From Actinostola sp. cb2023 (lineage: Eukaryota > Cnidaria > Anthozoa > Actiniaria > Actinostolidae), in the NCBI GenBank assembly GCA_033675265.1, contig JAUJYZ010000325.1:682001-746000 (forward strand): DNA of 64,000 nucleotides. Direction: 5' to 3'. Positions within the stretch are counted from its first letter, which is position 1; every line of letters starts with the position of its first letter. Positions 1-12,100 of the stretch are shown here, piece after piece. The translations under genes and the position numbers were made by a program. The notes under the pieces are model-generated. The model was not told the origin of the DNA and searched no databases. It saw only the letters and a program-made list of their open reading frames with translations.

Positions 1-975
1 TATTAACGGGGTGGTCGTATTAAAAGGCGGTTCGTATTAACGGGGTGGTAGTATTAACAGGCGGTTCGCATTAACGGGGTGGTAGTATTAACAGGCGGTT
101 CGTATTAACGGGGTGTTCGTATTAACGGGGTGGTAGTATTAATAACAGGCGGTTCGCATTAACGGGGTGGTAGTATTAACAGGCGGTTCGTATTAACGGG
201 GTGGTCGTATTAAAAGGCGGGCGGTTCGTATTAACGGGGTGGTAGTATTAACAGGCGGTTCGCATTAACGGGGTGGTAGTATTAACAGGCGGTTCGTATT
301 AACGGGGTGGTCGTATTAAAAGGCGGTTCGTATTAACGGGGTGGTAGTATTAACGGGGTGGTCGTATTAACGGGGTGGTAGTATTAACGGGGGTAACGGG
401 GGTAGTATTAAAAGGCGGTTCGCATTAACGGGGTGGTCGTATTAACGGGGTGGTCGCATTAACGGGGTGGTAGTATTAACGGGGTGGTAGTATTAACGGG
501 GTGGTCGTATTAACGGGGTGGTAGTATTAACGGGGTGTCCGTATTAACAGGCGGTTCGTATTAACGGGGTGTCCGTATTAACAGGCGGTTCGTATTAACG
601 GGGTGTCCGTATTAACAGGCGGTTCGTATTAACGGGGTGGTAGTATTAACAGGCGGTTCGTATTAACGGGGTGGTAGTATTAACGGGGCGGTAGTAGTGG
701 TAGTATTAATGGGGTGGAAGTATTAACGGGGTGGTAGTATTAACGGGGTGGTCGTATTAACGGGGTGGTAGTATTAACGGGGTGGTAGTATTAACGGGGT
801 GGTCGTATTAACGGGGTGGTAGTATTAATGGGGTGGTAGTATTAACGGGGTGGTTGTATTAATGGGGTGGTAGTATTAACGGACGGGGTGGTAGTATTAA
901 CAGGCGGTTCGTATTAACGGGGTGGAAGTATTAACAGGCGGTTCGTATTAACAGGGTGGTCGTATTAACGGGGTA
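1..975. repeat. 17-bp GC-rich minisatellite (TATTAACGGGGTGGTAG type)
   Basis: Tandem array of a roughly 17-bp unit of the form GTATTAACGGGGTGGTA, with alternating variants such as AACAGGCGGTTCG and AACGGGGTGTCCG. Phase slips occur, for example around 133-150 and 205-225. It runs off the left edge of the window, so its full length is unknown. It ends near 975, where AT-rich unique DNA begins. No coding function is apparent. The core GGTGTCCG is shared with the 17-bp array at 60.0-61.07 kb read on the other strand. Confidence 0.95.
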
Positions 976-1403
976 GTCTACGTTGCGCTAAAATACTATG
1001 ACCTTTTGCTTATTTTTCGTTGTCTGTAACATTTGTACTATAATGTGGTAATGATATACATGTATATCCTTACTTTCAAGCTCTAAAGCTTGAACAGGAA
1101 CACAGCAGTTGAAATGATCTAGAGTACATTCAATGTGGCGGAGCTGTCCATCCAAACAATCCCGGTAGCTAGATGTTTTGCGGTTACGATTCGAATTAAC
1201 CTAGTCTTCTTAAATTACGGCACGACTCCAGCCGTACTGCACACTAAAATGTATAATAAGTTGTATACAGTATGTGGTTCTAATTGCGAACAGTTCTAAT
1301 TGTGAACACTTTTCAGTAAAAGTGCCGTTTTTATATCGTAAGGTTGAGATCGACAAAAAATATTTCACCCGAGCAAATATTGATTTATTTTCAATCATTC
1401 AAT

Positions 1404-1898
1404 AGCCTCCATCTACCGTACTGGGTTTGTGAGACGACCTGTGACCGGATCAGGCTATTTTTAGAACACCTTTTCCCGCGAACTAATCACCAATCAATAG
1501 GAATCCCCCATGGGAATTAAACAGAGCCAATCAGCATCAATGAGGTAGATGATTTGTGTTTATTTGTGATATATGAACAAAGTGGCGGACGAAGAAATTG
1601 GCGAAATTGAAGAAACTGAAAGTGAAGAGAGCGAAAATGATACTGATAGTTACAGTGACTCTTTTGCAGAGTTTAGTACTTCATCGGAAAGTGACCAAGA
1701 GTCTTCAAGTTCATGTTCTGTTTCTCAAGGAACTAAAAAAACATCAAATAGTAAACCTACCAAGCCAAAAGCTATAAACTCCGTAACAAAGCCGAAATCA
1801 AAAATCTCTGGTGTTAAAATTTCGCGGGAAAACTGGTGTTCTAAAAATAGCCTGATCCGGTCACAGGTCGTCTCACAAATACATCCCAGATGGAGGCT
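1404..1898 (+). mobile_element. Non-autonomous DNA transposon with ~73-bp TIRs and 5-bp target duplication
   Basis: The left end starts AGCCTCCATCT and the right end finishes AGATGGAGGCT. Inverted similarity extends about 73 bp inwards (1404-1476 against 1826-1898), covering GTGAGACGACCTGTGACCGG and the CCCGCGAA boundary. The direct repeat TCAAT flanks both ends (1399-1403 and 1899-1903), as expected for a 5-bp target duplication. The interior carries a short acidic, Ser/Glu-rich reading frame (see 1573) that may be the N-terminus of a deleted transposase. The superfamily cannot be assigned from TIR and duplication length alone. Confidence 0.75.
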
Positions 1899-1980
1899 TC
1901 AATGCTATTTTGGGCTTCCTGACATTTATTCAGCGCAAAATTTCAACTTTAATCACAGGCAGCCCAACCATTGCTTTTGA
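1573..1980 (+). pseudogene. Acidic Ser/Glu-rich ORF, probable remnant of a transposase N-terminus
   Basis: An ATG opens a 135-codon frame inside the 1404-1898 transposon. Residues 5-55 are strongly acidic and serine-rich (EESE, DTDSYSDS and SSESDQESSSS runs). Residues 55-85 are lysine-rich. From about residue 86 the frame reads through the right TIR and out into flanking DNA, so the natural protein has been cut off. Acidic disordered N-termini are common in several cut-and-paste transposases, which fits its position directly after the left TIR. No catalytic domain remains and I do not recognise the family. Confidence 0.4.
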
Positions 1981-4008
1981 GGCTACTAAATAATTCAAAA
2001 AATGATATTTGCGTCTTTTTTTGATGGGTTCCCTGTGGTAAAGCGCGCGCGCGCAATACATATGTTGGGTTCCCTGTGTTGAGTAATGTCCTATGTTGGG
2101 CTTCCTGTGTGCATCCCGCGCGTCCCGCAGTGTATGTGTATAGTCTATTTACACAAGGTATGAAACTCCAGTCACGTGATGGCCTGATGTGCGGCGCAAG
2201 AGCAAGTAGATGGTGCACTTTTCCGTGAACCGAAGAGCCGAAGTCGTCGTACGCTACAGGCCCTTGGGGGGTACCCAGGGTAAAGTCGTTATTTTGTCGC
2301 TAATGGCGGGGCGTGGAAGAGAAGTTCATATCAAGAAAGACTGATTTTTTCGGTGTAAACGTTGGGATTCTTTTCCCTATTCATGGTAAGTTTAGAAGTT
2401 CACAATTCATGTCAACTTTAAGTAAATCTAGAAGAAATTCGACGGTTTTAAAGTAGTCCTTTTTCATTTTGAATGGTTGAGAAACTTTGGATATGTTTTG
2501 CTCGACACGTGAGAAAGTTTTGCAGTTGAAAATAAACTGAACTAAAAGTACTTTTTGTCATGGTTTTTACGTAGTATTTGCTCTAAATGTTCTCTAATGA
2601 AATGACTTGCCTATACTAGGGCAGAAGGGCTGCTTAATACTCCTCAACAAATCAGTTTTTTTCCATAAATTATGCAGAACTGATTTGACTTGTCAGTGAT
2701 CGAAATACACTTCAACAAGGAACCTCTCTCAACTGACTGATTTTACTTTATCTGTTAAACATTACTGACTCTCTCATCTAGAAAGTGTTTGACATAATTT
2801 TGTACTTTACTTATAGTTCTTCTGACACAAGGGAACGCCAACACAGCATAAACCATCTGAAGCAGAAATATAGACGAATTCAATTCACTGACATCGAAGG
2901 AGACATGAATGGCGATGGACTCGTGAAGCTGTGAACTAAAATATTAACAGTTGTTCGTTATTGTCATTGAAATAGCACGACACATTTAGCAAATATTAAA
3001 GTCTTACTATCATCTGAGAGAAACAGAGTAATTTTAACGGCGTATTTTTCGTAACGGAACGTAAGTGAGCTTATCGCTTCCAACTTCGATGTTTGCTATT
3101 CAATCAGTCATGATCATGCAGTGATTCACAACTTGTCGCGTTTGTGTATAATATTTATCCATTGTTATTAAGCTTATTTCCATGCTATTACTGATCAATA
3201 TAGTGAATAAATTGCACAGAAAGTAACGGCAAAACTGTGTGTAAAAAGCTAGTAAACTTATTGTTGAAATAAATACGTTTGTCATTTTGTGTACAAGTAC
3301 TGATAGCAAATGTGTTGTGCAGTACTAAATATTGAGACTATTCAGCATTTATAAAACACAATGCGTCAATTTTGAAGATTTTAACTGATCGATAAAAATC
3401 AAAATACAAAACAAATACTTTACAGAAGTCAAAACAGAAAACAAATAAAGTATATTGTAGATGTTTTGACTCATGTTTAGTGAACATATCATGTTAAAAC
3501 TTGCCAAAAAGAGCATCGTTCAGATTTGCCGAGCGCTTGTCGATGCCTTCTCGAAGGTAAAATCCGACTACTTCACGGAAAAGTGCACCATCTACTTGCG
3601 CCGAGTCTTGCGCCGCACATCGGTCCATGACGCTCAAAATTTCAAAAATTAGTTTCTCAGCGTACGTTGAAGTTAGACGACTGACACTTACAAAGTGTTT
3701 CGAGAATACGGTAAAGTTTAGTTATTCGAAGAAAAATTGAATTTTCACATCACATTGACAAAATTAGGGTCAAAAACGTATTTGTCACGTGACCGAGTTT
3801 CATACCTTGTTTCAATATACACATTTGCTGCGGGCGCATCCCGCAGGACGCACACAGGAAGCCCAACATAGGACATTACTCAGCACAGGAACCCAACATA
3901 TGTATTGCGCGCGCGCGCTTTACCACAGGGAACCCATCAAAAAAAAGACGCAAATATCATTTTTTGAATTATTTAGTAGCCTCAAAAGCAATGGTTGGGC
4001 TGCCTGTG
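1954..4008. mobile_element. 2.05-kb DNA transposon, long inverted arms, 7-bp target duplication
   Basis: The termini are CACAGGCAGCCCAACC (left) and its complement (right). The arms are closely similar for about 165 bp: GCTTTTGAGGCTACTAAATAA, a GGGTTCCCTGTGG block, an alternating GC tract and TCCTATGTTGGGCTTCCTGTG. Similarity resumes at 2150-2225, matching 3575-3640 plus 3784-3815, because the right arm carries an extra ~140 bp. The direct repeat CTTTAAT abuts both ends (1947-1953 and 4009-4015), which fixes the boundaries. The subterminal motif CCTGTG with GGGCTTCC or GGGTTCCC recurs several times per arm, like transposase-binding sites. There is no intact transposase, so it is probably non-autonomous. 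Related motifs occur at 7617, 24765, 39220, 58503 and 61384. Confidence 0.75.
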
Positions 4009-4132
4009 CTTTAATTCAAGGTAAGCTGACGACAGTTGTTTACAAATTCGAATTTTAAGTGCGCCTTAAGATTCTCAGTGGGGAAAGTTCGCATTTTCTT
4101 TCTAAAAACACAAAGTTTGGAGTTTGTTTTTA

Positions 4133-4331
4133 TACGAGCTAAAAGGTAATTAGAATATAGTCATACTCACTCGACCAATCAGCGCCCAGCATTTGTGCGC
4201 TCTATATCTCATAAAGTAACAAATATAGCTTTAACAATGGACTCATTAGTATTCTCTATATAGAGAATACTAATAAAGCTTTTTGTTTTCTTTTGTTACA
4301 AAGCCTTATTAGTATTCTCTATATAAGGAAT
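4133..4331. repeat. 199-bp direct repeat, copy 1
   Basis: By eye this is identical to 5927-6125. It contains a perfect 30-bp palindrome (ATTAGTATTCTCTATATAGAGAATACTAAT) and a third half-copy of the same arm near its right end, suggesting a small foldback element or fragment. Identity without substitutions indicates recent duplication. No coding potential. Confidence 0.85.
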
Positions 4332-5640
4332 GAGCAATGGAATTCATCTGAATGACAAAGTAGATCATCATCATCAAGCTTTGATTTTCATTTTTGTTTG
4401 CCATATATTAGATATTGCATAAATCTACCAAATCCCTTCACTACTTCTCAAATTTTGCGGCAATAATGCTTCGTAGCATCGAATATTGAGAATGAGAATT
4501 CATAAATAATTTGGCACTTGATTGCCACAGCTCTCCCATCGCGACAAAGCGACAAAGGAGATCAATAGTCTCGAAGGATATTCTAGTTTGGTGACCTTTG
4601 GTACACTGATCAACACGTCATGCTCGATTAATTTGAAACCTTCCACGTACTTATAACTGATTTTAAACTATTACAGAAAAGATTTGTTTCGTTAAACAGC
4701 TTTAAAAGGTAATATAGCGATATTCTGGATGATCAAGGGCATCGCAGCACGAGGCCATCCTTTGTTGCCATGTGGCTTGAGGTGTGGAATTCGATATCTT
4801 TTCGACTGAAGCAAATGCCCACGGTCGATTTTCGTAAAATTCTGTGAAATGGCCGATACAATGGTCTACTTCCAGATTTAGAAGTTTTCGGAGAGTATAT
4901 TGCAATAACGCGGGAAATATGCCAGATTTCTTTTCAGCCAATCCGAACTTAGAATTTTAATTGGTTAATCCCATTACGGTTTTGCTTGCACTGCGGTTCA
5001 GTTCTTATACTTAAGTATTAAAAACGGCTGTTTAACGTAGTTAACACTGTACATATTAAGACAGTGTTGAAATACATTTTATTTCTATAAGTAGAGAACC
5101 TGCTGACCAATTCAAAGTCCTACTAAGTTCCTCACATATGTACACACATATTTACACCTTGATTTCTCTGTCAAATTTATGTAAAACCATTATGTAGCCT
5201 CCGCCGCTACAGTATTATACAGGTACTCTGTTTATTATAATGCATTGGGTCTGCATTCCCTACTGGCTGCGAATTTAATTTTGCTTGCAGAACCTACAGC
5301 CACTATACAAGAGGCTTCAGAGGGCACCGATGTCCAGTTCATCTTACTGCCGATATGGGGCACTGGGTGGTTGGTCGAAAGAATTTCTGCACTGGTTCTG
5401 TGCAGCGACGTACATAACAAGGGCATGGGCTGAATGTCCTGTAAACAGTTCTATTATTTGGCAGCAGTTCATCATTTTCACATTCGTTCTGGTTATTCAG
5501 GAATAATGTTCTAATTAATTATTATCCTTGTTTTATTTTTGGTTTTGTCTATGGGGAATACACTCTGTGTATTTGTGGGGATTAGTGCTCCCATACTGGT
5601 CACTTTTGCCCCATAGACTTATGGTTTATTATCAATGAAG
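4332..5640. other. Intergenic, no supportable gene
   Basis: AT-rich DNA with only short overlapping frames. A 79-codon minus-strand frame (4702-4941) and overlapping frames at 5235-5506 lack recognisable motifs and lie opposite or across each other. I do not call genes here. Confidence 0.5.
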
Positions 5641-5770
5641 GGGTTGTATGTGAGTTACACCCTTATCACCCTCAGTAGGGGTTGTATGTGAGTTACACCC
5701 CTCAGCGACCCAGGGGATTATCATCGGTAGGGGTAGTATGTGAGTTACACCCCGGCGACCCGAGGGATAT
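5640..5770. repeat. Three diverged tandem copies of a ~50-bp unit
   Basis: The block GTATGTGAGTTACACCC occurs three times (about 5645, 5685 and 5728), each preceded by GTAGGGGT or a similar run and followed by a CGACCC or CACCC spacer. Short local tandem duplication, no coding function seen. Confidence 0.7.
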
Positions 5771-5926
5771 CACTGGAGAGAGGATTATCACCTCTCTTTG
5801 TCATGCACTGACCAGTATGCCAATTATGCGTGAGCATGGATCTGCTGCAGCAGATGGAGACCTAATTCCCATTCCCCATTACTCCACAAAACTGTGTTGT
5901 TATGTCTAATGGGTTGGAAGTATTAA

Positions 5927-6125
5927 TACGAGCTAAAAGGTAATTAGAATATAGTCATACTCACTCGACCAATCAGCGCCCAGCATTTGTGCGCTCTATA
6001 TCTCATAAAGTAACAAATATAGCTTTAACAATGGACTCATTAGTATTCTCTATATAGAGAATACTAATAAAGCTTTTTGTTTTCTTTTGTTACAAAGCCT
6101 TATTAGTATTCTCTATATAAGGAAT
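5927..6125. repeat. 199-bp direct repeat, copy 2
   Basis: Same sequence as 4133-4331, offset by exactly 1794 bp. Downstream of it the two loci diverge (GGAATACTAATG here against GGAATGAGC at copy 1), which sets the right boundary. Confidence 0.85.
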
Positions 6126-6156
6126 ACTAATGACTAACTTAGAGAATACCTGACTA

Positions 6157-6309
6157 GAGTGCAAATATTATATCCGTGAAATAGTTAACTAACTAAATAG
6201 TACTAATAAATAGCACCAAATGCTTTATTATTGTTGTCTACTTAGTAGTAAAATGTTAATTAGTACTAAATGTTGGCGCTTAAATTTCACGGATATAATA
6301 TTTGCACTC
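6157..6309. mobile_element. 153-bp MITE with TA target duplication (GAGTGCAAA family)
   Basis: The ends are GAGTGCAAATATTATATCC and its complement GGATATAATATTTGCACTC. TA dinucleotides flank both sides (6155-6156 and 6310-6311), as in Tc1/mariner-type insertions. The centre is AT-rich with TAGTACTA repeats. A second, longer member lies at 35622-35810. Confidence 0.8.
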
Positions 6310-6683
6310 TAAATGAATAACGTGTACAAAAAATATTATAATACAATCTTAGTTTAATCTTCAAATACTATTCAAATATTATATCATAATCCAATAAATC
6401 GACAGTTATTTGGATTCGTAGCAGCTAGCTATAGATTTATACACGAAAAATGGTACAGAAATACAGATCATAACTTTACTAAACACTAAAGAAACGTAGC
6501 GAGTCACTTACTCTTCAAAATGAAATCACAAACGAGTTTCTCCATGTTCTACAAGAAGTGGCTCGCATTCAGTGGCGTAGTTTTCTTTTTCCGCAATATT
6601 ATGGAAAAAAAATATTCAGTCACAACCCTTCCCATTATAAAAAATGTGGATTGTTCTTCTGGGGTCCCTGTGGATATTCTCCA

Positions 6684-6895
6684 AGTTAAAGCTTGTAAAA
6701 AGCTATCTACGTTACCATGGGATAGAAGAGGCTGTCGTCATTGGGCATCGTATCATTGGAGAGAGATGTATTAAACAAGCTTGACCCTACTTAAAGCTTG
6801 TAAAAAGCTATCTACGTTCCACATGGGATAGAAGAGGCTGTCGTCATTGGGCATCGTATCATTGGAGAGAGATGTATTAAACAAGCTTGACCCTA
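6684..6895. repeat. Tandem duplication of a ~105-bp unit
   Basis: The block from TTAAAGCTTGTAAAAAGC through GGGATAGAAGAGGCTGTCG to AAGCTTGACCCTA occurs twice head to tail, differing by only a few bases (TTACCATGG against TTCCACATGG). It abuts the 68-bp hairpin at 6899. Confidence 0.85.
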
Positions 6896-6898
6896 GTG

Positions 6899-7047
6899 CA
6901 ATAGCTGATATCGAAGTTACACTCCAATGACTCTGTACAAAGGTTTCAAGTCGAGGCTATCGGGTCAAGTTTTTGTTCTGACCCGATAGCCTCGACTTGA
7001 AACCGTTGTTCAGAGTCATTGGAGTGTAACTTCAATATCAGCTATTG
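6899..7047. repeat. Perfect-looking long hairpin, 68-bp arms and 13-bp loop
   Basis: The left arm (6899-6966: CAATAGCTGATATCGAAG ... ATCGGGTCA) is mirrored by the right arm (6980-7047) with only a few mismatches, for example CTGTACAAAGG against CCGTTGTTCAG. The loop is about 13 bp. As RNA it would form a stem of about 65 bp. It could be a foldback MITE core or the relic of an inverted duplication. No flanking duplication is obvious. Confidence 0.8.
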
Positions 7048-7049
7048 TT

Positions 7050-8847
7050 AGTAAGTTTGCACCAACAGAAGATTGATGTTAGAACTATAGTCAGCTGATT
7101 CAGTCAAGGAACACACACTTGCGTTCATGGTTTTCGCTTGAAGAACATATATTCAGTAACGTTCTAAATATCCATGCAAATACAGCACGGATTACTTTAG
7201 CTCTGACACAGAATTAGAAATAACTAAGTCAACAATAGTTTTGTCATATATTCCATTTCACCTTGCACTCAGCAAAGTGCCTATTCTTTAATCTTTTTAT
7301 ATGTTGATGGTTGTATAAATCCGACTTTGGTTGGCCGGTTGGGACTATAATTGTTTTTGCAATCGAGTGTAAAAGACAATAAAATGTAGGTTTTACCACA
7401 ATATAAACATGACGATAAGCTTAGTGAACTCAAGGCAGTTGTTGCCCAGTTGTTAAATAAAACCATCATGTGAGATAATTTCTTCTGTCTATAATTTTAT
7501 ATACCATAAAAGACCATAAAATCCGGGTATAAGCCGGAAAGCCCTGACATTAGTTCGTGAGGGCTTAAAATATAATAGGTACATATCATACCTATATGAA
7601 CACCTCCCCCTGAAGGCACAGGAAGCCCAAGCTGGAATTTTGTGGATTATAACTTAATTTGTTTTTCTATAAATAGTACTGTAACAACAGTCTTGAAACT
7701 GTCCTGGTGTCTTGTGGTATTTATTTACTATACCTGTACAAAGTTTCGTCGAATTTGAAAACAATTTAGATGTCTTCCCCGACCTTTCCATGAAGATATT
7801 TTTGTTGTTATCATGAAAAACTGTAATTTTATCTCTTCTGGCGATTTTTTCCAACAATCTCAATAACATATACTGAAAGCATATGGTACATAGTTCTATG
7901 AAATGGTAAAATTTTTGTGGAGTTTTGGGCTGGATTTCAAGCAATATGCAAAAAATGTATATGCCGTTAACTAACGGCCCCAAGTTTTTCTGCTGTTATT
8001 ACGACGTGTTTGGGGGCCGTTAACTAACGGCCCCAATGGGCCTCGGTAGTTAATGTAAATTTGTTGTTGTTGTTGTTTTCGATTGTTTTGTATATCTTGT
8101 GCCGATATTTTAAACGACAACATTGAACTTTTCATATATACATGTAGTTTTTCACGAAATATGTTACAACCATATGACCCACGAAGATATTGTCGAAAAT
8201 CTTCGACCGAGCGATTTTTCCCAGAGAAGTTACTGGAATTTTTCAAAACAGGAAACATGACTTTAATGAATTATGTTGTGGATATTGTGGAGATTTCGGC
8301 TCAATTTCGAGATAACTAACTTTAAAGATTGGGATAATTGAGTATTCCAGACATCATACCCAAGTTTATCTTCGCTTATTTGAAGTTGATTTGGTGTTGA
8401 TGAAAGCTAAAATATAATAATATACATTCCATATGTATAAGAATTGACTAAATGTATTTACTTTCCCTTACATCTTCTTCGCGACTGAGCTTGCAACGTC
8501 GACAAACTGTTTACTCCATGTCAGCTGGCCGCCATGTTGTCCAAAATAGAGTATTTAGCACACCAAAAGAACAGGAATTTGATATCAAATAAAGGCATAA
8601 TATTCTAATATTTCGATCAATGAAATAACTTTAAGGCACAAAGATAGCATTAAGAATTCATTTCTAAGTGTTCAGTACATACAATTCTCGTAATACGTCC
8701 GCAAACACTGTAAACATTGGAACCAAACAACTTGTGTCGAGTACATCTTGTATTCATCTGACTGTGGCGACGCATGCGCACACAAAAGTCCCTCCTGTTG
8801 TAAAATAGTTGAAAATAATTGAAAAATGTTAAGTTATTTTTATTAAT
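7050..8847. other. Intergenic, degenerate repeats, no gene
   Basis: AT-rich DNA. A duplicated GGCCGTTAACTAACGGCCCC palindrome occurs at about 7964-7981 and 8016-8035. A cluster of GTTGTTGTT repeats lies at 8060-8078. The short frames have no recognisable domains. Confidence 0.5.
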
Positions 8848-8852
8848 ATATA

Positions 8853-9112
8853 CAGTCATTCTCAAAAAGGTTGTCCAGATGAAAAGACTACAATACTACA
8901 ATAAAGTCACGTGATTCATCATGTATTCAATTTCCTTGCGTGGAATTTCAATTTGAGATGCAAAAGTACACGGCATTGTGAGAACTGAATGTAATGGCGC
9001 TGGTATCAACTCTCAGTTCCGCGCGCAGAAATTGAATACATAATGAATCACGTGACGACTTTATTGTAGTATTGTAGTCTTTTCATCTGGACAACCTTTT
9101 TGAGAATGACTG
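8853..9112. mobile_element. 260-bp mariner-type MITE with ~80-bp TIRs
   Basis: The termini are CAGTCATTCTCAAAAAGG and its complement, with TA on both flanks (8851-8852 and 9113-9114). The TIRs continue through GTTGTCCAGATGAAAAGAC and AATACTACAATAAAGTC for about 80 bp. The sequence between is unique and non-coding. The CAGT start and TA duplication fit a non-autonomous Tc1/mariner-type element. Confidence 0.85.
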
Positions 9113-9119
9113 TATATGA

Positions 9120-12100
9120 AGTCTTTGTTCTCAAACCATTTTGTAATAACAGTTCTCATATACATATAGTTACATAAACTATATGTTACTTCGGATTTTT
9201 AGAGTAGCAAACAGAAATGCTAGTTTCTACGAAGAAAGATTAAGTCTAAGGTGGCGCTTATGCTTTCGTTGGCGCGCAGTTATTCACTCGCGATACCAAA
9301 GTTTCTTAAGCTTGTGCTTTAGTCAGGTCGCTAAGGGAAAACTAAGCTATGTTTCAAGCACTTTAACTCAGAAAAAAAACCTTTAATATGTTTGGGGCAA
9401 GTTCATGCAGAAATAGCAACTCCACTTCTCAGTACTTTGTCGCGCCTTCACAATTTCAACGATATTTGATTTCAACACTACAAACATATCAACTAAGGGT
9501 ATTATTAATACTATAAGTGCTTCTGTGTCCTGGAAACTCCATGCAATACAAATAAACCCCATGCATAGAGGAGATTGAATCGGCTTTTTATTCATCTTTC
9601 AATTTTTTTACCCCAATTTTCAATTTAGATGCACTGTTCAATTTCCCTCTCAACAAGCTTCGAAGAATTCATACAATGTGAGTGGTGGCCAATTGAGAGC
9701 GGTATCAGCCGGTACTGTACTTCCTTTCCGCCCTTCCTAAACCTGACCAAATCATCCATTCATATAAGTATCATAGTTTTAACCTGAGTAGTTGCTTATT
9801 TTATCATTGGGCCGTAATAAAAGCTTGGCAGACTCATTAATAGCACTGAGGTATCTGTACCCGACGATTTAACTGAATTTGTTCAAGTTTTACATCTGAT
9901 AATCATCATAATAACGTTCTGTTTTCGTCTTCGTTTTCTTTTTTCTTTCTCTTTCTTGCCCCAACATTTCGGTTAAAAAAAAATGTATTTTCTGCATTTT
10001 CTTATTTTTATTTTTCTTCATTATTTTTATTGCTTTTTCATTCATTCAAACTCTACTTAATGATGTCAGACCAGACAGCGAAACGTCATGAAACGTTGAT
10101 CAATAATTTCATTTATAAGTTACATTTTATCGTGAATATTATTTATTTTATCTTTTCATCTGTTTATTTTTATTTTTTCTATAGCTAAAATATAATTTCC
10201 TTTGATTTTCTGGTCTGCGCGAATATCAAATAAAATAAAATTACTTCGGCCCGTTTCCTCTATTATTGAGGCTTTCTTCATTCGCCTCAAATTTCAACCA
10301 AAATCTTGTATAAATGTCCTTCTTTTTGGCCATTTTTCAAGTCTCTTATTTGATGTTTTTGATGACTATTGTTCTTACTGAACGCCTTGCCTTTTTTTTT
10401 CTTTGATTCACACCGCTCAGTCTGATCAAAGATCAAAGCAGTCGATCTTTTATCTAAATCGATCTCAGCCTCGGCCTCTACCCAAAACCAACAACCGATC
10501 TGAGCATTAATAAAGCTAAAAGATAGTATTCAAATCGAAAATAGAATCAATAGCATTGCTTTAACATCGTTTGAATTTGTACACTGGTTCTAACGCGCGA
10601 CATTCCAAAAACAGACCGAGTGTCAGCCTCTTCTGAGTTTCTCTCACTCAATTCACTGTCAATTTGAATTATTTATTGTACCAATAACAAAGACATTTCG
10701 TTTGCTTTCTTCTTGTTTTTATTTCGTTTTCCCTTTCTTTCCGTAGCAGATGTTTTATTCCTTGAATTAGAATACAAATGTTGGAGGAAAACTGGTTTAT
10801 AATTAGCGTGTTTTTCAGCCACATACCGCGGTCCCCTATGGAGCTTCTATCGCTCCATGTCGATTCAAAACTAACAACTTTGCTAAAACATCGGCTAAGA
10901 CGTGATTCTAATGACTTAATTGACCGAAGACGCATTTCCCATATCCCTATAGCTACACATAGTCACCCGCTTAACACTGAATCGCCATGCCTTTGACACA
11001 GAACAAAACCATGCTAAACTGGGAAACTAGTTTTGCGTAATTTCACCAGTCGGAAGTGAAGATACTATTAAAACGACGGAAACAAATTCGCGGTTAATTA
11101 AAACGTGGATGACTGAATGCTTTATCGTTCGCAATGCCAATAAAAATACAATAATAATAAACTATTTAAAATAAAATAAAACATTTACCACATCTTTCTG
11201 TGAGTAATTATTCGCCATTCATTTTAGGGAGGAAACGATTTGAATATTGTAGCGAGTAATGGTTATCAACAGTGTAAGAGCTGAATAATTCTTATAATTA
11301 ACTATGCCATGTGTACTCATGAATTATTAATGGTAATACAAAGGAACATCAGGCTACGATAGTCTTTATATAACATACATAGATTGTACAACTTTTAGAG
11401 TTTAGTTGATAGATTAAATAGAATCAATTTGATGCTCTTTCAAAATGTTCACTTTGCGAGGTTTTTTTTCTCTTTGATATTGACAGCTCCGTTCAAAATG
11501 GGGAGATATATATTCTCTTAGTTACTCTCCGAGACAAAAATATTGGTGCTAGGACAATTCTCTCGTATATTAGCATGCTAATGTGCACACTTTGAAGGTT
11601 TTCTGTTCAAATTAGGATATCCAAGAACGTGTTTTTATCGCGCTGTCTTCGCCCGTTTTACTGCGTGAAATAGATCCGTGATTATGCGTTATCGCGCGTG
11701 ATTTAGGATTCAGTTTTATTTCGCACTATTTCTAAGTATAAACAAAGTAGAGATAGAAATACTATAGAAATATAAAAATCTGGAATAAGTTAACTAAGTG
11801 AAAGTGTGTGCAGTGACCAGAGTAGAGATAGGAATACTATAGTTATTTAGAAACCTCGAACTCGTAGTCTAAATTGTTAAATATATGTACTGAGAAGTGA
11901 GTAAAGTAGCATCGATACTCAGTTATATATAAATCACAAGGATATATTGTTTATATCAATAAGTTACTACTATACATTACAAGTAACATATTTTTCTTTC
12001 TGTTTTGCTCAACATTCAAAACAATTTGTTAGGTTATCTTTTGAGGAGAAAATAATAAAAAATAAATAAATAATAAAAAGTTTTTTATTTGTATTTCGTT

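Noticed and set aside
4702..4941. 79-codon minus-strand frame with protein-like composition
   Set aside because: No recognisable motif, no upstream coding or splice support; kept only as a possibility.
5235..5506. Overlapping frames on both strands
   Set aside because: They overlap each other in opposite orientation, and none has domain features.
7654..8319. Minus-strand 109- and 95-codon frames and a plus-strand 78-codon frame
   Set aside because: Mutually overlapping around palindromic GGCCGTTAACTAACGGCC repeats; no family resemblance.
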